This document shows, in pieces, positions 23,008 through 31,837 of a stretch of 64,000 nucleotides of DNA (the stretch's first letter is position 1; every line of letters begins with the position of its first letter). Below the pieces are notes generated by a model that searched no databases, was not told where the DNA came from, and saw nothing but the letters and a program-made list of their open reading frames with translations. The translations under genes were made by a program, and so were the position numbers. This DNA is from UBA7703 sp963667195 (GTDB taxonomy: Bacteria > Bacillota > Clostridia > Christensenellales > CAG-138). The stretch lies in assembly GCA_963667195.1 (NCBI GenBank), contig OY762962.1, positions 2,294,001 through 2,358,000 of the forward strand. The letters run 5' to 3'.

Positions 23008-24414
23008 TCAAACCATAATTTCTTGCAACGGCCGGCTTTCCGGCACGGGATGCGAGGCGAGGAAGCGTTCCGTCTGCTCAATCGAGCGGCCGATGTGCCG
23101 CGCGGGGTCAAGCTCCAGCTGGATCTCTTCCAAGCTCAGCGGAAACGCGGGGTCGCCGCCCAAACGCTCGGCAAGGTCGTTTCCTTCGCCGGAGGAGAGC
23201 TTTTCTTTCGCGGCGAGGGAGTGCGTGCGGATGATCTCGTGCAGTGTCTGGCGATCCGCGCCGCGCTTGACGCCCGCCATGAGCAGGTTCTCCGTCGCGA
23301 GAAACGGCAGCGCGTCGCCGAGAATCTTTGCGTTTGCTTTTTCGTGCACGATGATGCCGGAGCAGATGTTCGCCATGAGGCGAAGCACCGCGTCGGTCGC
23401 GAGAAACGCCTCCGGCAGCGAGAGCCTGCGGTTTGCGGAGTCGTCCAGCGTGCGCTCCAGCCACTGCGTGCTTGCGGTCAGCGGCGCGTTGAGCGCGGTT
23501 GCCATCACGAAGCGGGAAAGCGAGCAGATGCGCTCACTGCGCATCGGGTTTTGCTTGTAGGCCATCGCGGAGGAGCCGATTTGCTTGCTCTCGAACGGCT
23601 CGGAGAGGATGCCGTCGTGCTGCAAAAGCCGCATGTCGTCGCCAAACTTATACGCGCTTTGGGCAACCGATGAGAGTGCGTTGAGCACGCGGCTGTCAAA
23701 CTTGCGCGGGTACGTCTGCCCGCTGACGTCGTAGCAGCGGGTAAAGCCAAAGTCCGAGGCGATGCGCTCGTTCAGCGCGTCGATCTTTGCCGAATCCCCG
23801 CCAAAGAGGGAGACGAAGCTCGCTTCCGTGCCCGTTGCACCCCGGCAGCCGAGAAAGCGGATCGCAGCGAGCGTGTCCTCAATCTCCTCCAAGTCCAGCC
23901 AGAGATCCTGAAGCCAGAGGCAGGATCTGCGCCCGATGGTGCCCGGCTGCGCGCTCTGAAAGTGCGTGTAGCCGACCGTCGGGATCGCCTTTGTTTGCTC
24001 GGCGAACGCGGAGAGCGGCTTGAGCACGGCATAGATGCTGTTACGGATGCTCAACAGCGCATCGCGCAGGATGATCAGATCCGCGTTGTCGGTGACATAA
24101 CAGCTGGTCGCTCCCAGATGGATGATGCCCGCGGCCTTCGGGCAGACGAGCCCGTAGGCGTAGACATGCGCCATCACGTCGTGCCGAACCTCGGCCTCGC
24201 GCTTTGCTACCACGTCGTAGTCGATATCGCTCGTGTGCGTGGCGAGTTCCTCCACCTGCTCCTGCGAAACGGGCAGCCCCAGCGCATGCTCCGCGCGGGC
24301 GAGGCTGACCCAGAGCTTTCGCCAGGTAGAATAACGCATATCCGGCGAGAACAACCGCTGCATCTCGCTGGAAGCATAGCGGCTGTTCAGCGGGGTTTCG
24401 TACTGATCCCGCAT
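23008..24414 (-). CDS. purB: Adenylosuccinate lyase
   Basis: 468 residues. It cleaves adenylosuccinate to AMP and fumarate, and SAICAR to AICAR and fumarate, in purine synthesis. Superfamily signature SSAMAYKQNPMRSE (flexible catalytic serine loop), catalytic-His segments HDVMAHV and GYTHFQSAQP, and IHLGATSCYVTDNADL are all present. It starts 5 bases after the purA stop codon, so the two are co-transcribed. Its fumarate product is the substrate of the class I fumarase encoded upstream in the same direction. Confidence 0.97.
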   Translation of the reverse strand: MRDQYETPLNSRYASSEMQRLFSPDMRYSTWRKLWVSLARAEHALGLPVSQEQVEELATHTSDIDYDVVAKREAEVRHDVMAHVYAYGLVCPKAAGIIHLGATSCYVTDNADLIILRDALLSIRNSIYAVLKPLSAFAEQTKAIPTVGYTHFQSAQPGTIGRRSCLWLQDLWLDLEEIEDTLAAIRFLGCRGATGTEASFVSLFGGDSAKIDALNERIASDFGFTRCYDVSGQTYPRKFDSRVLNALSSVAQSAYKFGDDMRLLQHDGILSEPFESKQIGSSAMAYKQNPMRSERICSLSRFVMATALNAPLTASTQWLERTLDDSANRRLSLPEAFLATDAVLRLMANICSGIIVHEKANAKILGDALPFLATENLLMAGVKRGADRQTLHEIIRTHSLAAKEKLSSGEGNDLAERLGGDPAFPLSLEEIQLELDPARHIGRSIEQTERFLASHPVPESRPLQEIMV

Positions 24415-24419
24415 GAGGC

Positions 24420-25688
24420 TTACCTCCGAATGATCTCGTCGCGCGCGGCGCCGACGGAGATATTCGTGATCGGGCAGCCGATGTTCTTTTCAATATAGAG
24501 AATGTAGTCCTGCGCGGCCTTGGGGAGTTCCTCAAACGAGCGGCACTTGGAGACGTCGTTCATCCAGCCGGGCATGTATTCGATCACGGGCTTCGCTTCC
24601 GCAATCGCGGCGGGGAAGGGGAAATCGTCCGTCTTCACGCCGTTTAGCTCATATTGCACGCAGATCGGAATCTGCTCCATGTAGGAGAGGATGTCGATTT
24701 TCGTGAGCGCGACTTCGGTTGCGCCCTGCATGGCGACGCCGTAGCGGGTCGCGACGATGTCCATGGGGCCAACTCTGCGGGGACGACCCGTTGCCGCGCC
24801 GTATTCCGCGCCAGCTTCGCGCAGGCGGGATGCTTCTTCGCCGAACCACTCCGCCGTGAACGGGCCTTCACCCACGCAGGTGGAGTAGGCTTTCACGACG
24901 CCGACCACGCTGTCGATCTTCGTGCCCGGCATGCCCGCGCCGATCGGTGCATAGGCAGCCAGCGGCGCGGAGCTGGAGGTGTAAGGGAAGATACCGAAGT
25001 CGAGATCGCGCAGAACGCCGAGCTGTGCCTCGAAGAGGATATTCTTCTTGCCGTCTACGCTGCGAAGGTATGCGCCCGTGTCGCAGATGAAGGGCTTGAG
25101 CTTCTCGCCGTAGGTCATCAGCCACTCCCAGATTTCGTCGAGGGAGTAGGTCTTGCCGCCGTAGACGTTCTTGAGCGTGAGATTCTTCCATTCCAGAATG
25201 CCCTCAAGCCGTTTCTTGAGATACTCGGGATAAAACAGCTCGCCGAGCATGATGGTTTTCTTCATGTACTTGTCGCCGTAAACGGGCGCGATGCCGCGCT
25301 TGGTGGAGCCGTATTTCGCGTCCGCTAAGCGCGCCTCTTCCAGCGCGTCCTGATCGCGATGATAGGGGAACACGATCGGCGCGCGGTCGCTGACCTTCAG
25401 GTTTTCGGGCGTAATCGAAATGCCCTTGCTGCGCAGGTCGTCCATCTCTTCGAGCAGCTTCTCCGGGTCGATGACCGCGCCGTTGCCGAGCACGTTGACC
25501 ACGCCCTTGCGGAAGATGCCGCTGGGCAGGAGATGCAGCGCAAATTTGCCGTATTCGTTGACCACCGTGTGGCCCGCGTTGTTGCCGCCCTGATAGCGCA
25601 CGACGACGTCGTAATCCGCGGCGATCAGGTCTACCATGCGGCCTTTTCCTTCGTCACCCCAGTTGATTCCTACGATTGCACAGTTCAT
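24420..25688 (-). CDS. purA: Adenylosuccinate synthetase
   Basis: 422 residues. It joins IMP and aspartate with GTP to make adenylosuccinate. GDEGKGRMVDLIA at the N-terminus is the GTP P-loop, with the catalytic Asp and the NNAGHTVV segment (His 41-type) following; the GRPRRVGPMDIVATR and KTDDFPFP regions are also typical. RBS GGAAAGGAG. It precedes purB by 5 bases and follows the fumarase beta gene by 68 bases with no terminator seen between them. Confidence 0.97.
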   Translation of the reverse strand: MNCAIVGINWGDEGKGRMVDLIAADYDVVVRYQGGNNAGHTVVNEYGKFALHLLPSGIFRKGVVNVLGNGAVIDPEKLLEEMDDLRSKGISITPENLKVSDRAPIVFPYHRDQDALEEARLADAKYGSTKRGIAPVYGDKYMKKTIMLGELFYPEYLKKRLEGILEWKNLTLKNVYGGKTYSLDEIWEWLMTYGEKLKPFICDTGAYLRSVDGKKNILFEAQLGVLRDLDFGIFPYTSSSAPLAAYAPIGAGMPGTKIDSVVGVVKAYSTCVGEGPFTAEWFGEEASRLREAGAEYGAATGRPRRVGPMDIVATRYGVAMQGATEVALTKIDILSYMEQIPICVQYELNGVKTDDFPFPAAIAEAKPVIEYMPGWMNDVSKCRSFEELPKAAQDYILYIEKNIGCPITNISVGAARDEIIRR

Positions 25689-25756
25689 TTCTACCGCTCC
25701 TTTCCAATTTGAAACCTTATATCAGCAGCACCGCATAATTGCGAACCGCAAGTTGA

Positions 25757-26290
25757 CTAATTCTGCGTCGTCCGCGCGTAAACGTCGTTTCCCGGTAGAT
25801 CAAACGTGACCACTACGGGAAAATCCCGAACCTCTAGCCGGTAGACCGCCTCCGCGCCGAGATCGGCAAAATCGACGAGTTCGCAGGCGGTGATGCGCGT
25901 GGCATAGAGCATGCCCGCGCCGCCGGTCGCCGCAAAGTGCACCGCGCGGCCTTTCATCGCCGCGTTGACGGCTGGGTTTCTCGCGCCTTTGCCGATGAAC
26001 TGCGCGATCCCGTAGTCGATCAGCGCGGGGGTATACGCGTCCATGCGCTTACTGGTGGTTGGCCCGCACGGGCCGATGACTTCGCCGGGTGCGGCAGGGC
26101 ATGGCCCGCAATAGTAGATGCATGCGCCCTTGGGCACGGGCAGCGTCTCGCCGCTTTTCAGCAGCTCCGCAAATCTTGCGTGCGCCGCATCTCTTGCAGT
26201 ATAGATCACACCGGAACAGTATACCACGTCTCCGGCGCGCAGGACTTCCAAATCTGCCTGCTGAAACGGCACGTTCAAGCGGTATTCCAT
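25757..26290 (-). CDS. Class I fumarate hydratase, beta (C-terminal) subunit
   Basis: 177 residues from ATG 26290, matching family length; the longer frame has no homology. Motifs: GDVVYCSGVIYTARDAAHARF, PKGACIYYCGPCPA, IGPCGPTTSKRMDAYTP (catalytic and substrate-binding region) and GKGARN. It pairs with the alpha subunit, 4 bases upstream, to form the oxygen-labile [4Fe-4S] enzyme interconverting fumarate and malate. L-tartrate dehydratase is a close relative and cannot be fully excluded. Confidence 0.93.
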   Translation of the reverse strand: MEYRLNVPFQQADLEVLRAGDVVYCSGVIYTARDAAHARFAELLKSGETLPVPKGACIYYCGPCPAAPGEVIGPCGPTTSKRMDAYTPALIDYGIAQFIGKGARNPAVNAAMKGRAVHFAATGGAGMLYATRITACELVDFADLGAEAVYRLEVRDFPVVVTFDLPGNDVYARTTQN

Positions 26291-26294
26291 CGGC

Positions 26295-27134
26295 TTACAC
26301 CTCTTCGCTCGCGTGGCGGCAGGCGTGGCACTGGATGTTGACGGCGAGCGGCAACCCCGCGATATGCGTAGGCTCTGCGGCTGCATGCACCGCAAGCGCG
26401 GTGACAGCTCCGCCAAGCCCCATTGGTCCGATACCGCTTGCGTTGATGCGGGAGAGCGCTTCGCGCTCGATGGCTGCGACGTCCTCGCGCTCTGCCGGTT
26501 CGCCCAGCGGGCGCAGCAGCTGACGCTTGGCGAGCAGCGCGCAGGATTCCATCGTGCCGCCGATGCCGACGCCGACCACGACGGGCGGGCATGCGGAAGC
26601 GCCCGCATCCTTGACCGTGGTCAGAATGTGGCTCAGGATTCCTTCGATTCCTGCGGAGGGTGGAAGCATGAAGAGTCGGCTCATGTTCTCGCTGCCGAAG
26701 CCTTTCGGCGCGACGGTGAGCAAAACACGATCTCCTCTCACGAGGCGAATATGCAGCACGGCGGGGGTGTTGTCTCCCGTGTTGACGCGCGTGAGTGGAT
26801 CAAGAACGGATTTGCGAAGATATCCTTCGGTATACGCGAGGCGAACGCCTTCGTTGATGGCTTGAGCTAAATCTCCTTCGATATGAACGTCCTGCCCGAT
26901 GTCCACAAACACGACCGCCATGCCGGTGTCCTGACAGATCGGGCGATATTTTTCGCGCGCGAGTTGCTGGTTTTCGATGAGCTGCGAGAGCACGTTCTTT
27001 GCGGCGCTGCCTTCCTGCTCACGTTCGTATGCGGAGGCAAGGGCGGTTACTGCATCTTCGGGAAGGTTGCAACAGGCACGCAGACAGAGCCTGCGAACGG
27101 GTTCGATCAGTTGTGCGGCCTGTAGGATGCGCAT
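26295..27134 (-). CDS. Class I fumarate hydratase, alpha (N-terminal) subunit
   Basis: 279 residues. The start at 27134 (MRILQAAQLIEPV) matches the family; the frame extends 75 codons upstream without similarity. Cluster-ligand cysteines lie in PICQDTGMAVVF, GTMESCALLAK and NIQCHACRHA, as in [4Fe-4S] hydratases. Also conserved: NTGDNTPAVLH and PKGFGSENMSRLFML. First gene of the apparent fumA-fumB-purA-purB run; the promoter is at 27187-27215. Confidence 0.94.
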   Translation of the reverse strand: MRILQAAQLIEPVRRLCLRACCNLPEDAVTALASAYEREQEGSAAKNVLSQLIENQQLAREKYRPICQDTGMAVVFVDIGQDVHIEGDLAQAINEGVRLAYTEGYLRKSVLDPLTRVNTGDNTPAVLHIRLVRGDRVLLTVAPKGFGSENMSRLFMLPPSAGIEGILSHILTTVKDAGASACPPVVVGVGIGGTMESCALLAKRQLLRPLGEPAEREDVAAIEREALSRINASGIGPMGLGGAVTALAVHAAAEPTHIAGLPLAVNIQCHACRHASEEV

Positions 27135-27186
27135 GCTGCCGCGCCGCCTTTCCGTATGATCAAAGTAGGAACACACCGAAAAACAA

Positions 27187-27215
27187 ATTATCGCACAAAA
27201 AGCGTGTTCTGACAA
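27187..27215 (-). promoter_or_regulatory. Promoter of the fumarase-pur gene run
   Basis: Minus strand: TTGTCA (27210-27215), 17 bases, GATAAT (27187-27192), 53 bases before the alpha-subunit ATG. Confidence 0.7.
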
Positions 27216-27451
27216 TACGTTTTTCCATATAGCGCAATAAAATACAAAATATGTGCATGAATATGCATGAAGAAAACACTTAACGCGATTGGCGGCAAAT
27301 CTCTTCACTTGTTCGGGAGATTTATGAATATTGTATGAAGAAATTGCCGCCACGGGCAATTCTCAGCAAATTCTAATGCGTTGGTTACAGTTTGTCCGCT
27401 TTTTTCCATCATTTGACACGTTTGTGTGCTTGCGAGTTTCCCAGAACCCTG

Positions 27452-27457
27452 TAAACT
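27452..27457 (+). promoter_or_regulatory. Probable -10 (TAAACT) of a leaderless apbE transcript
   Basis: TAAACT, with TTGCGA 16 bases upstream (27430-27435), lies exactly six bases before the ATG at 27464, which has no Shine-Dalgarno sequence. Confidence 0.5.
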
Positions 27458-27463
27458 AAATGT

Positions 27464-28420
27464 ATGCAGAATTTGAAGAGTGAAAACAACTTTCAGAGCG
27501 CGATGCTGGAGACCACGTTTCCCGCCCTTGGGACGGCAAACCGCATCCAGGCATTCGAGTACGAAGACCGAATCTCCGCAGGTGAAGCACTCAAGCGTGC
27601 GGAGGAGCGTGTTCGCGCGCTGCACGACCGACTCTCCGTCTTTCAGCCGGAAAGCGAGCTCTCCTTATTAAACGCCTCCGCGGGTTGCGGGCCCGTGCCC
27701 GTCGGAGACGACGCTATGTTCCTTCTAGCCAAGAGCAAGCACTACTCCGCATTGAGTGGCGGCGCGTTTTCCATCACTACCCGCGTGCTCAGCTCACTTT
27801 GGAGGCTGCACGCGCGCTGCGGAACGGTGCCAAGCCGTGCGGAGGTGGAGCAGGCACTTTCTCTGGTCAGCGACGAGGACATCCTGTTGGACGAACCCGC
27901 CATGACCGCGGAGCTTGCACGATTTGGCCAGAGTCTCGACCTGGGCAGCATCGCAAAAGGGTATGCGGCGGACGAGGTTTTGCGCATCCTCAAGGAAGGC
28001 GGCGTGCGCGACGCGCTGATCAACCTCGGCGGAACGGTCTCGGCGCTGGGACGCCCGCGCAGGGTCGGCATCCAGCACCCGGATCGCGTGACCGGCATCG
28101 CGATGGGGCGCATCACGGTAGAGAACACCTGCGTGGTCACCTCCGGCGACTATGAGCGGTATTACGAGGTGGACGGTGTCCGCTACCACCACATTCTCGA
28201 TCCCAAGACAGGATATCCTGCGCGTGCGGGATTACGGAGCGTCACGCTCATCGGACAGTCTGCGCTGGAGCTGGACGCGCTCTCGACCGTCGTGTTTGTA
28301 AACGGCGCCGAAGCTGGGCTGCCGCTGCTGAAAGAAGCGGGCGTAGATGCGGTGCTTGTGACCGACCAGCTGGATGTATTCTGCACAGAAGGCCTTCGCG
28401 AGAACTTTGAATTGTTGTAA
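27464..28420 (+). CDS. apbE: FAD:protein FMN transferase
   Basis: 318 residues. It moves FMN from FAD onto a threonine or serine of acceptor proteins. Family marks: FPALGTANRI, FSITTRVLSSLWRLH, the Mg/FAD motif DLGSIAKGYAADEVL, ALINLGGTVSALG, YHHILDPKTGYPA and ELDALSTVVFV. No lipoprotein signal is visible, so it may act in the cytoplasm or be released another way. The acceptor is evident: the next gene, 47 bases on, encodes a protein with FMN-binding domains carrying the attachment motif. Confidence 0.95.
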   Translation: MQNLKSENNFQSAMLETTFPALGTANRIQAFEYEDRISAGEALKRAEERVRALHDRLSVFQPESELSLLNASAGCGPVPVGDDAMFLLAKSKHYSALSGGAFSITTRVLSSLWRLHARCGTVPSRAEVEQALSLVSDEDILLDEPAMTAELARFGQSLDLGSIAKGYAADEVLRILKEGGVRDALINLGGTVSALGRPRRVGIQHPDRVTGIAMGRITVENTCVVTSGDYERYYEVDGVRYHHILDPKTGYPARAGLRSVTLIGQSALELDALSTVVFVNGAEAGLPLLKEAGVDAVLVTDQLDVFCTEGLRENFELL

Positions 28421-28467
28421 TAAGAAAACGACGCATGATCGAATGGAATCATAAACGGAAGAAAAGT

Positions 28468-30231
28468 ATGAAGAAGAAATTATTTCATAAAATAACCGCA
28501 TTGACACTCACGAGACGCATCATACAGATCGCCTCTCTGATCCTGTTCCCCGGACTATTTATCTCTACATTCTCCGCGATTAAGACGATCTATACATCTC
28601 TTATCGCTGGAACGTTCAGCGCGACCGCGCTGGCAGGGCAGATCATACTCGCGGTGAGCATGCTGCTCATTACGGCGATCATGGGACGCTTCTTTTGTGG
28701 ATTTCTCTGCGCCTTTGGTACGATGGGAGACTTCTTCTGGTACCTTGGCTCAAAGCTCAAGCTCCAGCGCCCGAAGATCGGCACCAAGGTTGACCGCATC
28801 CTAAAGAAGGTCAAGTACGTACTGTTGGTGCTGATCGTCGTGCTCTTCTGGACGCTCGGCGTTTCGGCCATCAGCGGAACGGGAAATCCCTGGACGGTGT
28901 TCGGCATGCTGACCAATCTCAGCGGCTGGACGGACATGACTGTGATTCTCTCCGTCGGCATGCTGCTACTTGTGCTTATCATCGTCGGCAGTCTCTACAT
29001 CGAACGGTTTTTCTGCCGCTATCTCTGCCCGCTGGGTGCGGTATTTGCCATCGTGAGCCGCTTCCGGCTGTTCAAGATTCGCAAACCGCGCACAAGCTGC
29101 GGATCATGCCGCGCCTGCACCAAGCGCTGCTCGATGGGCATTTCGCTCTATCGCACCGATGTGGTGACCAGCCCGGAGTGCATCGACTGCATGAACTGCG
29201 TTGAGATTTGCCCGCGCGACAACGTGACCGCCAATCCCAAGCCTGCCTTTGCCGCGGCAATCGCGGTTGCGTCGCTTGCGGGAATGTACTATGCGGGCAA
29301 CATCACGGGCGTCGCTGTTGCAAACCAGCAGGTTGCCGCGATGTCCGAAAGCCTTAGCACCGCAAACAACGCGAAAGCAGGCCCGTTCATAGACGGAACC
29401 TACCAGGGCAGCGCCGCGGGCTACCACGGAAACACGAGCGTCTCCGTCACCGTGGCAAACGGATACATCAGCACCATCGACGTGCTCTCAACCGGAGACG
29501 ATCCTGACTTCTTTAATCAGGCGAAGGCTTCGATCGTTCCCGCGATCCTCAGCGCGCAGAGCGTCGGCGTGGACACGGTTTCCGGCGCGACGTTCAGCAG
29601 CAACGGCCTCATCGGCGCAGTCAAAGACGCGCTCTCCAGCGCGCTGAACACCTCCTCCGATGTCTCCGTCATGCAGATGGATCCTTCCGCGTTGACACCG
29701 ACGCCGATGCTCACGCCCTCGCCCAGCCCGGCTCCGACGGCGACGCCAAACCCGACCGCGACGCCCTCAAACGCAGGCCCGATCGCGCTGGCGGACGGCG
29801 TGTATACCGGCACTGGAAACGGCTTCCGTGGACAAACGAAGGTTTCGGTCACCGTCGCGGGCGGATACATCACCGAGATCAAGATCCTGTCTTACCGTGA
29901 CGATGAGAGGTATTTCTCCCGCGCGAAGAAGACGATTATCTCCGAGGTTATCACCGCGCAGAGCGTGGAAGTGGACACCGTTTCTGGCGCGACCTACAGC
30001 AGCAGGGGCATCCTGGATGCGATTCTCGATGCACTCGGTGTGAACTATCTCTCAGCGAGCATTGCGGACACGATCTCCAGCGCGACAACCGGCGGCAATT
30101 CGCTCGGCTCCGGCGGAGCCAATGCGGTGGATACGGTTTCGAGCGCAACCACCGGCGGCACGACCACGGGAGTCAACAATCCCGGTTCAAGCAGCAATCA
30201 ATACGAAAACTACGAGGTGGAAGACGACTAA
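28468..30231 (+). CDS. Membrane polyferredoxin with FMN-binding domains (NosR/RnfG-like electron carrier)
   Basis: 587 residues from ATG 28468 (GGAAG upstream; ATG 28435 is possible). The N-terminal half is NosR/NapH-like: membrane helices, CGFLCAFGTMGDFFW, CRYLCPLGAVF and two ferredoxin-type clusters (CGSCRACTKRC, CIDCMNCVEICPRDN). The rest is exported: an FMN-binding domain with DTVSGATFSS (from residue 369), a Pro/Thr-rich linker, a second with DTVSGATYSS (503), and a short tail with DTISSATTGG (534) and DTVSSATTGG (555). With the adjacent ApbE it probably passes electrons across the membrane to an outside acceptor. Confidence 0.9.
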   Translation: MKKKLFHKITALTLTRRIIQIASLILFPGLFISTFSAIKTIYTSLIAGTFSATALAGQIILAVSMLLITAIMGRFFCGFLCAFGTMGDFFWYLGSKLKLQRPKIGTKVDRILKKVKYVLLVLIVVLFWTLGVSAISGTGNPWTVFGMLTNLSGWTDMTVILSVGMLLLVLIIVGSLYIERFFCRYLCPLGAVFAIVSRFRLFKIRKPRTSCGSCRACTKRCSMGISLYRTDVVTSPECIDCMNCVEICPRDNVTANPKPAFAAAIAVASLAGMYYAGNITGVAVANQQVAAMSESLSTANNAKAGPFIDGTYQGSAAGYHGNTSVSVTVANGYISTIDVLSTGDDPDFFNQAKASIVPAILSAQSVGVDTVSGATFSSNGLIGAVKDALSSALNTSSDVSVMQMDPSALTPTPMLTPSPSPAPTATPNPTATPSNAGPIALADGVYTGTGNGFRGQTKVSVTVAGGYITEIKILSYRDDERYFSRAKKTIISEVITAQSVEVDTVSGATYSSRGILDAILDALGVNYLSASIADTISSATTGGNSLGSGGANAVDTVSSATTGGTTTGVNNPGSSSNQYENYEVEDD

Positions 30232-30244
30232 GCAAGCCCGCGAT

Positions 30245-30284
30245 CCAATCCCCTCTGCCGGCGTGGCACGAGGGGATTTTTTAA
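30245..30284 (+). terminator. Terminator after the FMN-carrier gene
   Basis: AATCCCCTC, 14-base loop, GAGGGGATTTTTT immediately after the stop codon. Confidence 0.88.
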
Positions 30285-30363
30285 TACGTTCAATCTCTAC
30301 GGAGGGTAGGTTGTCACGTGGTTCGCGCGGTGATATGCTCTTTTCAGAAATGAGGGAATCACG

Positions 30364-30948
30364 ATGAACAACTATGTGACGGGAAGCACGATCAAGCTTC
30401 TGCGTGAAAAGATAGGTTATACACAAAAGCAGCTCGCGGAGCGGCTGATGGTCAGCGACAAGGCGGTCTCCAAGTGGGAGTCCGGCCGGGGATTGCCGGA
30501 TATCAGCCTCATCGAACCGCTGACAAAGACGCTCGGCGTCTCGCTTGCGGAGCTGCTCTCCGGCGAATGCGTGCAGAACACGAACCGCCACGGAAACATG
30601 CTGAGAAGTCGGTTTTACGTTTGTCCGGTCTGCGGAAACGTGATCTACTCCATCGGCGAAGGCGCGTTCAGCTGCTGCGGCGTGCAGCTGCCGCCGCTGG
30701 AGGCGGAGGAGGACGACGAGGAGCACAAGATTCTGACGGAGCGCATCGAAGGAGACCTCTACGCCACCATACAGCACCCGATGGAGAAGACGCACTTCAT
30801 CTCGTTTTTCGCGTTTGTGTCCTCGGATCGGATGCAGATCGTCAAGCTCTATCCCGAGCAGGGCGCGGAGGCGAGGTTTCCCGTGCACGGGAGAGGCCTG
30901 CTCTATGCGTACTGCAACCGGCATGGGCTGATTCGCAGGAGAATTTAA
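30364..30948 (+). CDS. XRE-family regulator fused to a complete desulfoferrodoxin-like iron domain
   Basis: 194 residues. Residues 5-65 are a Cro/C1-type helix-turn-helix (TQKQLAERLMVSDKAVSKWESGRGLPD). Residues 83-112 match the desulforedoxin centre with Cys 87, Cys 90, Cys 104 and Cys 105. Residues 118-192 match the superoxide-reductase domain with all five expected iron ligands: His 121 (EEHK), His 138 (HPM), His 144 (THF), Cys 184 and His 187 (YCNRHG). It may sense superoxide, peroxide or iron. The ATG follows GAGGGAATCACG. It converges on znuB and shares its terminator. Confidence 0.88.
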   Translation: MNNYVTGSTIKLLREKIGYTQKQLAERLMVSDKAVSKWESGRGLPDISLIEPLTKTLGVSLAELLSGECVQNTNRHGNMLRSRFYVCPVCGNVIYSIGEGAFSCCGVQLPPLEAEEDDEEHKILTERIEGDLYATIQHPMEKTHFISFFAFVSSDRMQIVKLYPEQGAEARFPVHGRGLLYAYCNRHGLIRRRI

Positions 30949-30956
30949 TCGTAAAC

Positions 30957-30996
30957 AAAAAAAGCACGCGGACGAATCAGCCCGCGTGCTTTTGTG
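30957..30996. terminator. Bidirectional terminator between the XRE-fusion gene and znuB
   Basis: AAAAAAAGCACGCGG, loop ACGAATCAG, CCCGCGTGCTTTTG, with A and T tails on both sides. Confidence 0.9.
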
Positions 30997-31006
30997 TTGC
31001 GAAAGA

Positions 31007-31837
31007 TTATTTTTTTGTGACGGCGTTGCGGATGGCGCCCGCAATCGCAAAGAGGATGAACAGTACGATGTTCACGCAGACGATGCTTGCTCCGCTCGGC
31101 GCTTCGTAAACGTAACTCACCACCATGCCGAGGATAAAGCCTACAATTGCCACCACGGCGGAGAGCAGCGTCACCGAGAGATACTTTTTCCCGATGCGCA
31201 TGGCGGTCAGCACGGGGAATATGATGAGGCTCGAAATCAGGAGAGCGCCCATCATGCGCATGCCGAGCACGACCGTAATCGAGGACAGCGTCGCGAGCGC
31301 CGCGTTGTATGCGCGCGTGGGGATGCCCGTTGCGCGGGAAAACGACTCGTCAAACGTGACCGCAAACAACCGCGGATAAAACAGCACAAACAGCACGAGC
31401 ACGACTGCGCTGAGCACGATGGTAAGCGTCGCATCCGCGCTGGAGAGCGAGAGGATGCTGCCGAACATGTAGTTATACACGTCCGTATTCATGCCCGTGG
31501 TCATGGAGACGACCATCACGCCGATGGCGAGCGCGCCCGCCGAGAGCATCGCGATTGCCGCGTCGCCTTTGATGCGAGTGCTCTCGCTCATGCGAAGCAG
31601 CAGGAACGAGGCCGCGATACAGACGGGAATCGCGAGGGTCAAGGGAGCGATGTTTGCCACCGAAGCGATGGCGAGCGCACCGAAGCCAACGTGCGAAAGC
31701 CCGTCGCCAATCATCGAAAAGCGCTTGAGCACGAGGCTCACGCCCAACAGCGACGCACAAAGAGAGACCAACAGCCCCACCACGATTGCGCGCACCAGAA
31801 ACGGATAGGAGAGCATTTCGCGTATCGTATCGATCAT
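31007..31837 (-). CDS. znuB: Zinc/manganese ABC transporter permease
   Basis: 276 residues with eight or so membrane helices, ABC-3 family. It starts FLVRAIVVGLLVSLCASLLGVSLVLKRFSMIGDGLSHVGFGALAIA, containing the family's G-D-x-x-S-H-x-x-x-x-G-x-A segment. It forms the membrane channel of a metal importer. Its ATG overlaps the znuC stop by 4 bases. Last gene of the zur-znuACB operon. Zinc rather than manganese is suggested by the Zur-type boxes upstream of the operon, but this is not proven. Confidence 0.93.
   Translation of the reverse strand: MIDTIREMLSYPFLVRAIVVGLLVSLCASLLGVSLVLKRFSMIGDGLSHVGFGALAIASVANIAPLTLAIPVCIAASFLLLRMSESTRIKGDAAIAMLSAGALAIGVMVVSMTTGMNTDVYNYMFGSILSLSSADATLTIVLSAVVLVLFVLFYPRLFAVTFDESFSRATGIPTRAYNAALATLSSITVVLGMRMMGALLISSLIIFPVLTAMRIGKKYLSVTLLSAVVAIVGFILGMVVSYVYEAPSGASIVCVNIVLFILFAIAGAIRNAVTKK

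Larger units (their letters stand above)
27135..27463. other. 329-bp divergent intergenic region
   Basis: Holds the fumarase promoter (27187-27215, minus) and the apbE -10 element (27452-27457, plus). Between them is AT-rich DNA with short repeats of ATGCATGAA type (27253-27270 area); no gene or known RNA was recognised. Confidence 0.5.
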
